Source: Candidatus Nitrosopumilus sp.
GTDB lineage: Archaea > Thermoproteota > Nitrososphaeria > Nitrososphaerales > Nitrosopumilaceae
NCBI GenBank assembly: GCA_029255365.1
Contig: JAPFQF010000009.1
Coordinates: forward strand, 1-63,112
Direction of reading: 5' to 3'
Length of the DNA stretch: 63,112 nucleotides
The notes under the pieces were generated by a model that did not search any database, had not been told where the DNA came from, and saw only the letters and a list, made by a program, of their open reading frames with translations. Below, in pieces: positions 15,890-24,337 of the stretch (position 1 is the first letter of the stretch; the number at the start of each line of letters is the position of its first letter). The translations under genes and the position numbers were made by a program.

Positions 15890-17251
15890 TTAACTCATTG
15901 AACTAACTTGTTCTTTACAGATATCAGCACTACACCTACATGTTCCATCACAGAGACATGCACCTTGCATTGCACAATCACATTCAGAGCCTATTTCTGT
16001 AGATGCTGCACAGCCACATGCGGCTTCCTCTTGAGAAGGAGTGCTTTGTGGAGGTGGTGAACTTTGTTGTACTTCATCATAGTGACTTCGTGTTTGTTGA
16101 TAATCACTATCATCTTTTAGTTGTGCCTCACCCCTATTGGTTTTATAACCACCAGAAGATGCACTAGTTTCATAACCAACTAATCTACTTGGATCAATTC
16201 CTGTTTGTGCTGATTTTGTATTTTTGAGTGAACGATTACTGAAAATGAAAAATCCTATACCGCCAATTGCCGCCATTCCGGCCATTCCATAAACTATCAT
16301 TACTGGGAAATCACCAGTGGAGGTAGTCATATAATCACTAGGAGGAGTTGGAGTGACACCTACAATTTCAACCCCGTCCAAAATATCTAAAGCACCAAAA
16401 CCGACTGTGGATATGTTTCCTTGATCAGCGGATTGAACACTTCTGACAACGTATCTGTTATCGGCCATAATTTCAGCCTCAAAGACTCGCTCAACTTGTC
16501 TTCCCTCCCTAATGCTGCTCTCACCCATCGTCCACGAGGATATAACGAATCCTGAGATGGAATCATCCAATCCAAAAGTTCCCGCATCCACATTGATTCC
16601 AGTAGGATCAAACAAAAAGTGCCAGTTAATCAATGGTTGTTCTAAAATAAAATCTGCATCAATGAGATTTCGGCCTAAAACACTTTCCGCCTCAGTTCCG
16701 GCAAAATAAGCATAGACTTCAGGCTCTTGGTCTCTTAAAATGTTAATAGGAATGTTAATTTCGACACCATCAATATTGATTTCTTTATCAGTGCTCATCC
16801 CTCTCCATCCCATGTCCACTAGCGTTCTTTGGCTATCTTTTGTAATTACATAATCACTCAAAGTCCCTTCCAAAAGTACACGGTAGTCAATTGAGGTACT
16901 GACATCCCTGGCCTTGAGATGAAAGTTGTAATTCACATTCAAGTCAGTGATTTGTATTTGGCTCCCATCATTAGCAATGCCGCGATTTAATTCGTGGATG
17001 AGTTCTTGAACCCCAGGATTGGAAGAGTCTGCAATTCCAGAAACAGTCCATTCTTTGCCTTGTAATTCATCATAAAGATTTCCACCGTTTGGATATTCAA
17101 TGAAGATGGTTTTCAGATAAGTTATTTTGAAAGGAGATGTCTCAGTGTTAGGATTAATTCTAGCATCCAATTGTGCTGCCCAAACTGGAGTGCTAGCGCC
17201 AATTACAATAAGAATTGCTAGCAAAACAGACAAGGTTACAGCCCTGGACAT
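15890..17251 (-). CDS. Secreted-domain membrane protein with Cys-rich metallothionein-like tail
   Basis: 453 aa. A signal peptide (VTLSVLLAILIVIGASTPVWA) is followed by an extracytoplasmic beta-rich domain to about residue 310. A transmembrane helix comes next (PVMIVYGMAGMAAIGGIGFFIF), then a polar tail predicted to be cytoplasmic. Residues 412-445 hold nine cysteines, eight as four CxC pairs (CGC, CDC, CLC, CRC), as in metallothioneins or Cu(I) clusters. The outer domain is not recognised. The arrangement suggests an outside sensor or binder joined to an inside metal-binding tail. It is divergent from cofD. Confidence 0.75.
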   Translation of the reverse strand: MSRAVTLSVLLAILIVIGASTPVWAAQLDARINPNTETSPFKITYLKTIFIEYPNGGNLYDELQGKEWTVSGIADSSNPGVQELIHELNRGIANDGSQIQITDLNVNYNFHLKARDVSTSIDYRVLLEGTLSDYVITKDSQRTLVDMGWRGMSTDKEINIDGVEINIPINILRDQEPEVYAYFAGTEAESVLGRNLIDADFILEQPLINWHFLFDPTGINVDAGTFGLDDSISGFVISSWTMGESSIREGRQVERVFEAEIMADNRYVVRSVQSADQGNISTVGFGALDILDGVEIVGVTPTPPSDYMTTSTGDFPVMIVYGMAGMAAIGGIGFFIFSNRSLKNTKSAQTGIDPSRLVGYETSASSGGYKTNRGEAQLKDDSDYQQTRSHYDEVQQSSPPPQSTPSQEEAACGCAASTEIGSECDCAMQGACLCDGTCRCSADICKEQVSSMS

Positions 17252-17367
17252 GAGTAAAATTCATAAAATTATGCTAATAAACTTATCCCAATTAACCAGA
17301 TCGGTAATTTTTGAAAAAGTAATATTGAGTGACATAGTTAGAATATCAGGTTTTAAAGGGATATGAC

Positions 17368-18288
17368 ATGATTACAGTTTTAGCAGGCGGAACAGGTTCG
17401 GTCAAATTAGTTCGAGGACTGGTTGCCCAGGAATCCAAAGTCAACGTAATCACCAATGTAGGGGACAATTATTGGCTTTACGGACTGTACGTATGCCCAG
17501 ATATAGATACCATCATTTACGGATTAGCTGACTTGCTTGATCAAGAAAGAGGGTGGGGAATGAAAAAAGACACGTTCAACTTTTTACGCCAAATGGAAGT
17601 TTTTGGCGAAGAGACATGGTTCAGAGTTGGAGACAGGGACGCTGCAACCCATTTGCTCAGAACAAACATGTTGAAAAATGGAAGAAATCTAAGCGACATT
17701 ACAAAATGGATGTGTCAGAAATTTGCAGTCACTGCAAACATCATACCAGTTACAGATAACAGCATTGAAACACGAATTACCACAGACAAAGGCGATTTGC
17801 ATCTACAAGAGTATTGGGTCAAACACCGAGGGAAAGATACAGTAGAGGGGATTCAATATATCGGCGCAGATAAAGCACGGCCAAACCCAGATGCAATCAA
17901 CGCAATTCATGATGCAGAGATGGTAATCATAGCACCAGGAAACCCATTGACATCAATCGGTCCGATGCTACAGATTAAAGGAATCAGAAAAGAACTTTCA
18001 AAAATAAAGAAAAAGGTTGTTGCAGTCAGCCCTCTGATTGGAGATAATGCGATTAGCGGACCAGCGGCAAAATACATGCAGGCTGCAGGAATAGAATCAA
18101 ACGCCTACGGGTTGGCAAAAATGTATTCAGACGTATGCTCAAACATCATCGTAGATCCAAAAGACAAAATGCTAGTAAAGAAAATTCAAAGTCTCGACAT
18201 GAAAGTGTTTGAAACAAAAATCACCATGAAAGATAAAATTGCTGAAGACGCATTAGCAAATTTCATTTTAAAACAAGTACACATGTAA
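17368..18288 (+). CDS. cofD: 2-phospho-L-lactate transferase (F420 biosynthesis)
   Basis: 306 aa. It starts MITVLAGGTGSVKLVRGL, the CofD nucleotide-binding loop. NVGDNYWLYGLYVCPDIDT and IIAPGNPLTSIGPML follow, the latter being the conserved GDP/Fo site. CofD joins the phospholactyl group to Fo to give F420-0. It is followed after 1 bp by cofC, which makes its activated substrate, so the two are co-transcribed. cofG and cofH lie 22 kb away in the same window. Confidence 0.93.
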   Translation: MITVLAGGTGSVKLVRGLVAQESKVNVITNVGDNYWLYGLYVCPDIDTIIYGLADLLDQERGWGMKKDTFNFLRQMEVFGEETWFRVGDRDAATHLLRTNMLKNGRNLSDITKWMCQKFAVTANIIPVTDNSIETRITTDKGDLHLQEYWVKHRGKDTVEGIQYIGADKARPNPDAINAIHDAEMVIIAPGNPLTSIGPMLQIKGIRKELSKIKKKVVAVSPLIGDNAISGPAAKYMQAAGIESNAYGLAKMYSDVCSNIIVDPKDKMLVKKIQSLDMKVFETKITMKDKIAEDALANFILKQVHM

Positions 18289-18289
18289 T

Positions 18290-18928
18290 TTGAAAATAGC
18301 TGCAATTATTCCTGTAAAGACCTTCTCAAAAGCAAAAACACGTTTGAATTTATCGCCACATCAAGTAGAGGAATTGTGCAAAGTTATGCTAGAGGAAATT
18401 TTGCAGACGTTATCGATATCTCCTCAAATTGAAAAAACAGTAATGGTAACTAGGGAAGAAAAAGCAATTGAAATTGGAAAAAAATTCAACGCGGTAATCA
18501 TCATTGATGAAAAAGAGCAAAGTGTCAACAGTGCAGTGTCATTGGCAGACAAGTATCTTTTAGAAAATAACTTTGATGTGTCAATTGTGTTTCCTCAAGA
18601 CATCCCATTTATCAAAACTCAGGATATCGATTTCATGTTAAACTATAAGATGCACCCCAATTTTGCAATCATTGTCCCGTCGAGGAGATTTGACGGGACA
18701 AACGCATTGGCAAGAATGCCAGTAGATCTGATGGAAACCCATTATGATGAGGACAGTTACAAGATTCACATGAATACTGCAAAAAATCATACGCTTAATG
18801 TCGCAATGGTGTTTGTGAAAAGGATAATGTGGGACGTAGACAATGTCGAAGATCTGAAATTCCTGCTGGAACAAAACGAAAAGCCAGAAATTTCAGAAAA
18901 AATCAGGAAGATACTAGAATCAAATTAG
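18290..18928 (+). CDS. cofC: 2-phospho-L-lactate guanylyltransferase (F420 biosynthesis)
   Basis: 212 aa from a TTG start. The nucleotidyltransferase opening is AAIIPVKTFSKAKTRL (P-V-K...K-T-R-L). VFPQDIPFI is the acidic metal-binding motif, and RRFDGTNALARMP the substrate loop. The enzyme activates phospholactate (or a related acid) with GTP for CofD. It sits directly behind cofD, consistent with a two-gene operon. Confidence 0.9.
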   Translation: MKIAAIIPVKTFSKAKTRLNLSPHQVEELCKVMLEEILQTLSISPQIEKTVMVTREEKAIEIGKKFNAVIIIDEKEQSVNSAVSLADKYLLENNFDVSIVFPQDIPFIKTQDIDFMLNYKMHPNFAIIVPSRRFDGTNALARMPVDLMETHYDEDSYKIHMNTAKNHTLNVAMVFVKRIMWDVDNVEDLKFLLEQNEKPEISEKIRKILESN

Positions 18929-18981
18929 ATCATATCTTAAAACATAAAAAATTCTCAATTCAGGAAGGAATTACCAATATG

Positions 18982-18990
18982 TTTATAAAT
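18982..18990 (+). promoter_or_regulatory. TATA box of the TFB gene
   Basis: TTTATAAAT in AT-rich intergenic DNA, about 40-55 nt before the two candidate starts of the TFB gene. The strength of the match suggests a good archaeal promoter with a short 5' leader. Confidence 0.5.
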
Positions 18991-19027
18991 AATAATTAAA
19001 AAAATTTAAATATCATAAAAAAATATT

Positions 19028-19948
19028 TTGAAAGAAAAAATGGTTAAACCAACAAATCCAAAAGACATGTGTCCCAGATGTGGAAAGGGGTCAGTGGTTA
19101 CAGATACCAATAACGGTGAGAATTTTTGTGGAAAATGCGGATTTGTAATTACAGACAAGGTGGAAGAGTCAGGGCCGGAATGGAGGTCATTTTCAAACGA
19201 GGGCGAAAACAAAAGCAGGACAGGAGTTCCAACATCACTCGCAATGCACGACATGGGACTAGCCACAGTAATCAGCCCACAAAACAGAGATTCAACAGGC
19301 AAGCCATTGACATCTGCAATGAAAAGCACGATTGAGAGGTTAAGAACATGGGACAACAGAAGTCAGGTTCACGAACCAGCGGATAGAAACTTTAGACAGG
19401 CGTTCAGCGAGTTGGACAGATTGAAAGACAAACTTGTAGTAGGTGACTCAGTAATTGAAAAAGCTGCCTACATCTACAGAAAAGCTTTAGAGAAGGGATT
19501 GGTACGGGGTCGTTCCATCTCAGCGCTGATTGCATCATCACTGTATGCAGCGTGCAGGGATACAGAAACCCCCAGAACGCTGAATGACATAGGTCAAGCA
19601 AGCAATATCAAGCGCAATGACATTGCAAGATGCTATAGATTGTTGCTCAGGGAGCTGAATCTGAAGATGCCAGTAGTCGATCCAGTGAAATGCATTTCAA
19701 GAATTGCAAGCAAGGCAGGGTTGTCTGAGAAAACAAAAAGAAGCGCAACAAAAATTCTAGTGGACGCTGAAGAGCAAAAGATTACAGCTGGAAAAGATCC
19801 AATGGGGTTAGCGGCAGCGGCACTTTATGTGGCATGCGTTGCAAACGGTGAAAATAAAACTCAAAGAGAGGTTGCAGACGCCGCAGGAGTTACAGAAGTT
19901 ACGATTAGAAACAGGTACAAAGGTTTGAAAGAAGCCCTAGACCTCTAA
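19028..19948 (+). CDS. tfb: Transcription initiation factor B (TFIIB homologue)
   Basis: 306 aa from a TTG start; an ATG at 19040 would remove four residues. The N-terminal zinc ribbon is MCPRCGKGSVVTD...FCGKCGFVI. The B-reader/linker (GPEWRSF) and two cyclin folds follow, the first around residues 110-200 (SISALIASSLYAACR). The second ends with a helix-turn-helix (TQREVADAAGVTEVTIRNRYK) that contacts the BRE. It recruits RNA polymerase to TBP-bound promoters. Thaumarchaea usually have several TFBs. The TBP gene is 16 kb away. Confidence 0.95.
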   Translation: MKEKMVKPTNPKDMCPRCGKGSVVTDTNNGENFCGKCGFVITDKVEESGPEWRSFSNEGENKSRTGVPTSLAMHDMGLATVISPQNRDSTGKPLTSAMKSTIERLRTWDNRSQVHEPADRNFRQAFSELDRLKDKLVVGDSVIEKAAYIYRKALEKGLVRGRSISALIASSLYAACRDTETPRTLNDIGQASNIKRNDIARCYRLLLRELNLKMPVVDPVKCISRIASKAGLSEKTKRSATKILVDAEEQKITAGKDPMGLAAAALYVACVANGENKTQREVADAAGVTEVTIRNRYKGLKEALDL

Positions 19949-20926
19949 CGCAGACTCTTTTTTAGAATAAAATCTGTTTACAAATAAAATGCAAATTGAA
20001 AACACACCAGCAATCAGCAGCAATATTTCCAACGTAGACATCAGGGAATGTGAAAACGCATCTTCGATTGAAATTTCGTTTATCTGTGAAATGAAATTGG
20101 CATATGAAAATACAAAGTAATTCGTAGCCCAATGAATCAGCAGTGAGGCAATGAAACCGTATCTAAGATAGACCCAGCCCAGAATGATTCCACTCGCAGT
20201 TGCTTGTGCAAATTTACCCTCACTCCACGAATCACCAAATGCGATATGTGCAAATCCGAAAAGAGCACCTACAAAAACAATCAAAAAAAGCGCTTTTTTC
20301 GGATCAGTGATGTCCAAATTGGCAGGCATCCACAAACATTTGACAAAATACTTTGCCGAGGGTCTACTGGAATACATGGCAAACAGTGGAATTCCGAGTA
20401 GAATCAGGCGAAACCCAAACTCCTCCACCAAAGGTGCCAGGCTGACATAGAAAAACTGGACAAGATCATTGTCAGCAGTTGGGGGAACGATATCAAAACC
20501 CATTCCCTCCTGGACAAAATTAATCAAGGCGGAAATTAAAATCAAAATTGAAAACCATTTCGTAATTCCAATCATATGGTTTAGTCCAGCATCATATTTT
20601 CCAAACGAGATTACAGGAGAAAGGGCTTTGAGAAAATCTTTTTTAGGTCCTAAAAGGGCAATTACAAAAAGAACCAGATAGACAGCCCATAAAACAACAA
20701 ACGTGTCACCGATACTAACATCAGACGGGGTTTGGTACAATTCAGTTCCCTTGAAAAGATCCAGATGAGTCAAAGGAAGTTCATAGTTGATGTCACCGCC
20801 AATATCGGTTTCAAAGAACACGTAGATTCCGATAGGAAATGAAACTAGCAGCAAAGCAAAAACTACTGAAAGTAACGCAGTGAAAGGAATTCCGATTGAC
20901 TGTAGTAATTTATTTGAACTTTGCAA
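19937..20926 (-). CDS. CPBP-family intramembrane metalloprotease (CAAX-protease-like)
   Basis: 329 aa, multi-pass. The family motifs are all present: EEFGFRLILLGIP (the EExxxR motif), FGFAHIAFGD (the FxxxH motif), and a third segment with HWATNYFVF. Eukaryotic relatives cleave CAAX proteins; prokaryotic ones serve varied roles including bacteriocin self-immunity and membrane-protein regulation. The substrate here is unknown. The gene overlaps the tail of the TFB gene by 12 bp and lies 6 bp downstream of aIF1. Confidence 0.88.
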   Translation of the reverse strand: MQSSNKLLQSIGIPFTALLSVVFALLLVSFPIGIYVFFETDIGGDINYELPLTHLDLFKGTELYQTPSDVSIGDTFVVLWAVYLVLFVIALLGPKKDFLKALSPVISFGKYDAGLNHMIGITKWFSILILISALINFVQEGMGFDIVPPTADNDLVQFFYVSLAPLVEEFGFRLILLGIPLFAMYSSRPSAKYFVKCLWMPANLDITDPKKALFLIVFVGALFGFAHIAFGDSWSEGKFAQATASGIILGWVYLRYGFIASLLIHWATNYFVFSYANFISQINEISIEDAFSHSLMSTLEILLLIAGVFSICILFVNRFYSKKESALEV

Positions 20927-20932
20927 TTCACT

Positions 20933-21241
20933 CTAATGCAGTTCTATAGTATCTTCTGCAAATCCCAAATGAATCAGAGTCTCTTTGATTGTATCTCTAT
21001 GATCCCCCTGTAAGAAGATGTAACCATCTTTTGCAGTTCCCCCGCAAGCGTATTTGTTTTTGAGGTCTTTTGCGACAGTTTCCAGATTGTTCAGTTTTGG
21101 ATCCAATCCTTCAATCATGGTACCCTTTTTCTTAAATCGTCTAGTTTCTAATCGAATAATAATTTTAGTACTGTCTTTGGCAAGTTCACCACAAGCACAC
21201 AAATCTTCTGGAAGACCACATGTATTACAAATTACCGCCAT
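20933..21241 (-). CDS. Translation initiation factor aIF1 (SUI1)
   Basis: 102 aa. An N-terminal zinc-binding segment (ICNTCGLPEDLCACGE) precedes the SUI1 fold, as in archaeal members. TIIRLETRRF-like IIIRLETRRFKKKGTMIEGL and KYACGGTAKDGYIFLQGDHR match the conserved core. aIF1 guards start-codon selection on the small ribosomal subunit. It is co-directional with and 6 bp upstream of the CPBP protease gene. Confidence 0.93.
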   Translation of the reverse strand: MAVICNTCGLPEDLCACGELAKDSTKIIIRLETRRFKKKGTMIEGLDPKLNNLETVAKDLKNKYACGGTAKDGYIFLQGDHRDTIKETLIHLGFAEDTIELH

Positions 21242-21345
21242 TCGTTCGAAATAAATTCAATTATTCACACTATTAAGCCTTGTTTGGGTATGGATGGCAA
21301 ACAAAAAACAAACGGATTTTTTAGATAGAAAGTCGGAGAAAAAGA

Positions 21346-21669
21346 GTGACAGAAGAACTCACAAAAAAAGCTGCAGAAATGCTTCTAAAAGGAGCAACAT
21401 TGCTCAGCGAGCCATGTCCTTATTGTGCAGGAGTCAGAGTGATGCAAGAAGGGCAGGCACTATGCATTAGTTGCGGTCGCCAGCCAGAGAAAAAAGAGAT
21501 TCCAACTGTAATCAATGACATGTCGCCGCTAGAAAAAATATTTGAGAAAAAGTTAGGATCACTCTCAAAAGAACTGGAGCAGGAAAAAGATCATGAAAAG
21601 CAACAAAACATCCTAAAAACGATCAATACACTATTGGAAACGATGGGGAAAATAAAAGACAAACAATAA
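21346..21669 (+). CDS. Zinc-ribbon protein of the Sjogren's syndrome/scleroderma autoantigen 1 family
   Basis: 107 aa from a GTG start. LLKGATLLSEPCPYCAGVRVM and ALCISCGRQPE form the zinc ribbon typical of this archaeal/eukaryotic family. The C-terminal half is a charged coiled coil (KKLGSLSKELEQEKDHEKQQ). The molecular role is not established. It heads a co-directional group with Sec61-beta and DUF2070. Confidence 0.8.
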   Translation: MTEELTKKAAEMLLKGATLLSEPCPYCAGVRVMQEGQALCISCGRQPEKKEIPTVINDMSPLEKIFEKKLGSLSKELEQEKDHEKQQNILKTINTLLETMGKIKDKQ

Positions 21670-21704
21670 AGTTTTTATGTTAAAATCCGCGATGACGAAT
21701 TGTA

Positions 21705-21869
21705 ATGGCAGATAAGAAATCAGCACCGCTTCCAGCATCAAGCGGGGGTCTCATGAGATTCTTTGAAGATGAGACAAAGGGATTCAAAATAGATCCAAGA
21801 ATTGTTGTGTCAATCCCAATCAGCTTAATTGTCGTTTCATGGGTAATCAATGCATTTGTAGCTCCGTGA
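21705..21869 (+). CDS. secG: Preprotein translocase subunit Sec61-beta (SecG in archaeal nomenclature)
   Basis: 54 aa. The cytoplasmic N-terminus MADKKSAPLPASSGGLMRFF is followed by EDETKGFKIDPRIVV and one C-terminal helix (SIPISLIVVSWVINAFVAP). This is the standard layout of archaeal Sec61-beta: the PASSGGLMRFFED motif, then a P-R/K turn, then a tail-anchor helix. It is a peripheral subunit of the SecYE channel. It begins 35 bp after the zinc-ribbon gene and 7 bp before the DUF2070 gene. Confidence 0.9.
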   Translation: MADKKSAPLPASSGGLMRFFEDETKGFKIDPRIVVSIPISLIVVSWVINAFVAP

Positions 21870-21876
21870 AGAAGCA

Positions 21877-23625
21877 ATGAAAAAAGATCCAGACGATGTT
21901 TCAAATATACATAATAGATTTTCCCTCACCCTAGTCAATCCAGGATCAAAATATTTTTCGCTGGTCATTTCAATGGTGGTCGCATCAGTAACCGTTCTTG
22001 CGACATATTTTGGATATCTGAGCAGTTTTGATTTTGAAGAAAACTGGTATAGGTTACCGGTGGTTTTGGGAGTGCTAGCTCTAACGCAGCTGCTAGATAC
22101 GAGGTTTGCCAAGAAGAAAGAGTACTCAAAGTCTCTACACTCGTCTCTTTTTGGAAACATGTTGTGGACAGTCACCATGCTAATGGGAATTCTTTCAAGC
22201 GTGGTTTTGTCAAAGGAGATTGAGCCGTTCTTCATCACATTTGGTTTGTTGCTTTTTGCCAGCTTTAGAATAGGAATTTACACTACAACGTTGGGGGCAA
22301 GCCTCAAAAAAGCCTGGGCAATATGCATCATTCAACCCATGGCAATGTTTCTGGCACTAATCCCGCAAGAGTTGTGGGTTTCAATTCTTAGCGAGCCGAT
22401 AGGGTTAGGGTACGGAATATCTTTTATGGTAATTGCAAGTGTGTGGTCGTTTGCCACAGACAGAGCTGGAAGGCCTGCAATGAAGAGTACACATAAAACA
22501 ATTCAAGCATATCTGGCATCCCAAGGGAATGATTTTGGGGATGCCGAGGAGCTAATGGAACAGAGTTCAAACGAAACCAGAGTATCCACGTCACAGATTA
22601 AATTTTCAGCGCATAACGGAGATAAAGAGTTCAGAATGGTGTTGCCAGAGATACACCCCGGGCCGTATCATCCAGTAGGCGGAAGCAACATCCCCTACCT
22701 GATTTACAAGAATTTGTCATCGTCAGCCATGGTAATGCACAGCATTTCAAATCACGCGCTAAACCTCCCATCAAGAAATGAAGTTGAAAAATATTTAAAA
22801 AATCTAGAAAACAGCAAAGTCAAAGACGAGGGGATGAAATGTACGGAGCCGGTAACCGTTCAAATTAACAAATCCAGAGTCACAGGTCTGCTTTTTGGCA
22901 ATAATCCGTTATTATTTTTGTCGTTGTCCCCAAAGGGAATGGAGGACATTCCAAGCCACATGAAAACAGAGATCGAACAGTATGCAAGTAACCGAAATTA
23001 TGCACGAATAATGATTGTAGATTGTCATAATGCAATGGGTGAAGAAATTTCAAATGAAGACGGAGAGGACATGCTAAAAGCTGCAAAATCTTGTCTGGAT
23101 TCGCTGATTTCAAAAGACAGTTTCCCAATTGAATTAGGGTATGCAAACACGGATGAAATGGACGTATGGACAGAGGATTTAGGAATGGGAGGACTAGGGA
23201 TCATCTGTCTCAAGATTAACGATAAAAAATATTTTCTTGGATGGGCAGATGCAAACAACATGGAAAACGGGGTAAGAGAGAAGATTACAGATATTTTTGC
23301 AAAAAGAGATTATCAGCTACTAGAAATTTGCACATCGGACACACATTATGCGCCGGTTAAAGCCAGGAATAGAAACGGATACTATCAGTTGGGATTAATT
23401 ACGAGTGCGGAAAAACTTGCAAAGTGGTTTTTTGTAATTGCAAAAAGTGCAGAGGCAAACGTCACCACAGTGAAATTCGAGATTTTGGAAAATGAGACAG
23501 CCGTCAAAGTGATGGGCCAAGGCATCTACAAAGATTATTCCAAAGCACTGGAGAACTCGTTAAAAATTACCAAGGGGTTTGTGATAGGTTGCCTGGTCTT
23601 ATTTGTGACTAGTCTCTTCCTATAG
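21877..23625 (+). CDS. DUF2070 family membrane protein
   Basis: 582 aa. The N-terminal ~200 residues hold six or so membrane helices. The soluble part has the DUF2070 hallmark LPEIHPGPYHPVGGSNIPYL, later NHALNLPSRNEVEKY and IMIVDCHNAMGEE. A last helix lies at the C-terminus (FVIGCLVLFVTSLFL). The family is archaeal; the His/Asp-rich core suggests a metal-dependent enzyme, but no function is proven. It overlaps the convergent nuclease gene by 17 bp. Confidence 0.85.
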   Translation: MKKDPDDVSNIHNRFSLTLVNPGSKYFSLVISMVVASVTVLATYFGYLSSFDFEENWYRLPVVLGVLALTQLLDTRFAKKKEYSKSLHSSLFGNMLWTVTMLMGILSSVVLSKEIEPFFITFGLLLFASFRIGIYTTTLGASLKKAWAICIIQPMAMFLALIPQELWVSILSEPIGLGYGISFMVIASVWSFATDRAGRPAMKSTHKTIQAYLASQGNDFGDAEELMEQSSNETRVSTSQIKFSAHNGDKEFRMVLPEIHPGPYHPVGGSNIPYLIYKNLSSSAMVMHSISNHALNLPSRNEVEKYLKNLENSKVKDEGMKCTEPVTVQINKSRVTGLLFGNNPLLFLSLSPKGMEDIPSHMKTEIEQYASNRNYARIMIVDCHNAMGEEISNEDGEDMLKAAKSCLDSLISKDSFPIELGYANTDEMDVWTEDLGMGGLGIICLKINDKKYFLGWADANNMENGVREKITDIFAKRDYQLLEICTSDTHYAPVKARNRNGYYQLGLITSAEKLAKWFFVIAKSAEANVTTVKFEILENETAVKVMGQGIYKDYSKALENSLKITKGFVIGCLVLFVTSLFL

Positions 23626-24262
23626 TGTTCATTTGATCAAGGTTGCCGTAAAATTCATCAATGAATGAAGCAAACTGGAAGATAGGAACTATAGGCACAT
23701 TCTCAATAAAGTTAATTTTGTCTTGGTATAACGTTACAATTACTGGCACCGCAGTCGCACCGGGAGTTTTTGCAACATACTGTTTTGTTCTCTCTATCTG
23801 CTTTTTGACAGCAGTTGATAATGCTGATGCACTGTAACGCTTCCAGTGCTTACAGTCGATTAAAATTGCAATGCCAAGTCTGATTCCAACAACATCAATC
23901 TCCATCCTAGGCTTTGTCAACATCAGGTTTTTCATCACTGCAAAATTTTTTTCAGATAGCATCGCGGCAGTCAAACCTTCAAAATCCCTCCAATTCAACG
24001 CGGTTGAGATTTCATCTATAGGATGGCCTTTTTCAAGTAAAGATATCGCGATTTTCAGTTTATCGCCGTCTTCAAAATAGTATGAATTTTCTTGCTTTGA
24101 TCCTATATCATTTTTTACAAATTCGTCTAAAATTATTTCAGAATCGTCGGAATTTATTTTTGTGACAGCTGAGAAGTCCTGAACAGAGATACCGCCAGGA
24201 ATTATTCCATGCAGTCCATTTATCATCATAGGATGAATTTCCAATTGTAGTTTTTGAACCAC
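23609..24262 (-). CDS. PD-(D/E)XK (Mrr-like) nuclease-fold protein
   Basis: 217 aa. The N-terminal part resembles a winged-helix or PIN-distal domain. The C-terminal half has WRDFEGLTAAMLSEKNF, MEIDVVGIRLG and ILIDCKHWKR. The E-I-D...D-C-K pattern matches the catalytic signature of restriction-endonuclease-like (Mrr/archaeal RE-like) nucleases. No methyltransferase or helicase partner lies nearby, so a DNA-repair or defence role is open. It is convergent with DUF2070 and divergent from the solute-binding protein. Confidence 0.75.
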   Translation of the reverse strand: MVQKLQLEIHPMMINGLHGIIPGGISVQDFSAVTKINSDDSEIILDEFVKNDIGSKQENSYYFEDGDKLKIAISLLEKGHPIDEISTALNWRDFEGLTAAMLSEKNFAVMKNLMLTKPRMEIDVVGIRLGIAILIDCKHWKRYSASALSTAVKKQIERTKQYVAKTPGATAVPVIVTLYQDKINFIENVPIVPIFQFASFIDEFYGNLDQMNTIGRD

Positions 24263-24337
24263 GTTAGAAATATAGGTTTTAGGAGCTATTAACGTCAGGG
24301 TATTGTGACATAAGTTTTAGTACGCGGTTTTAAAATA

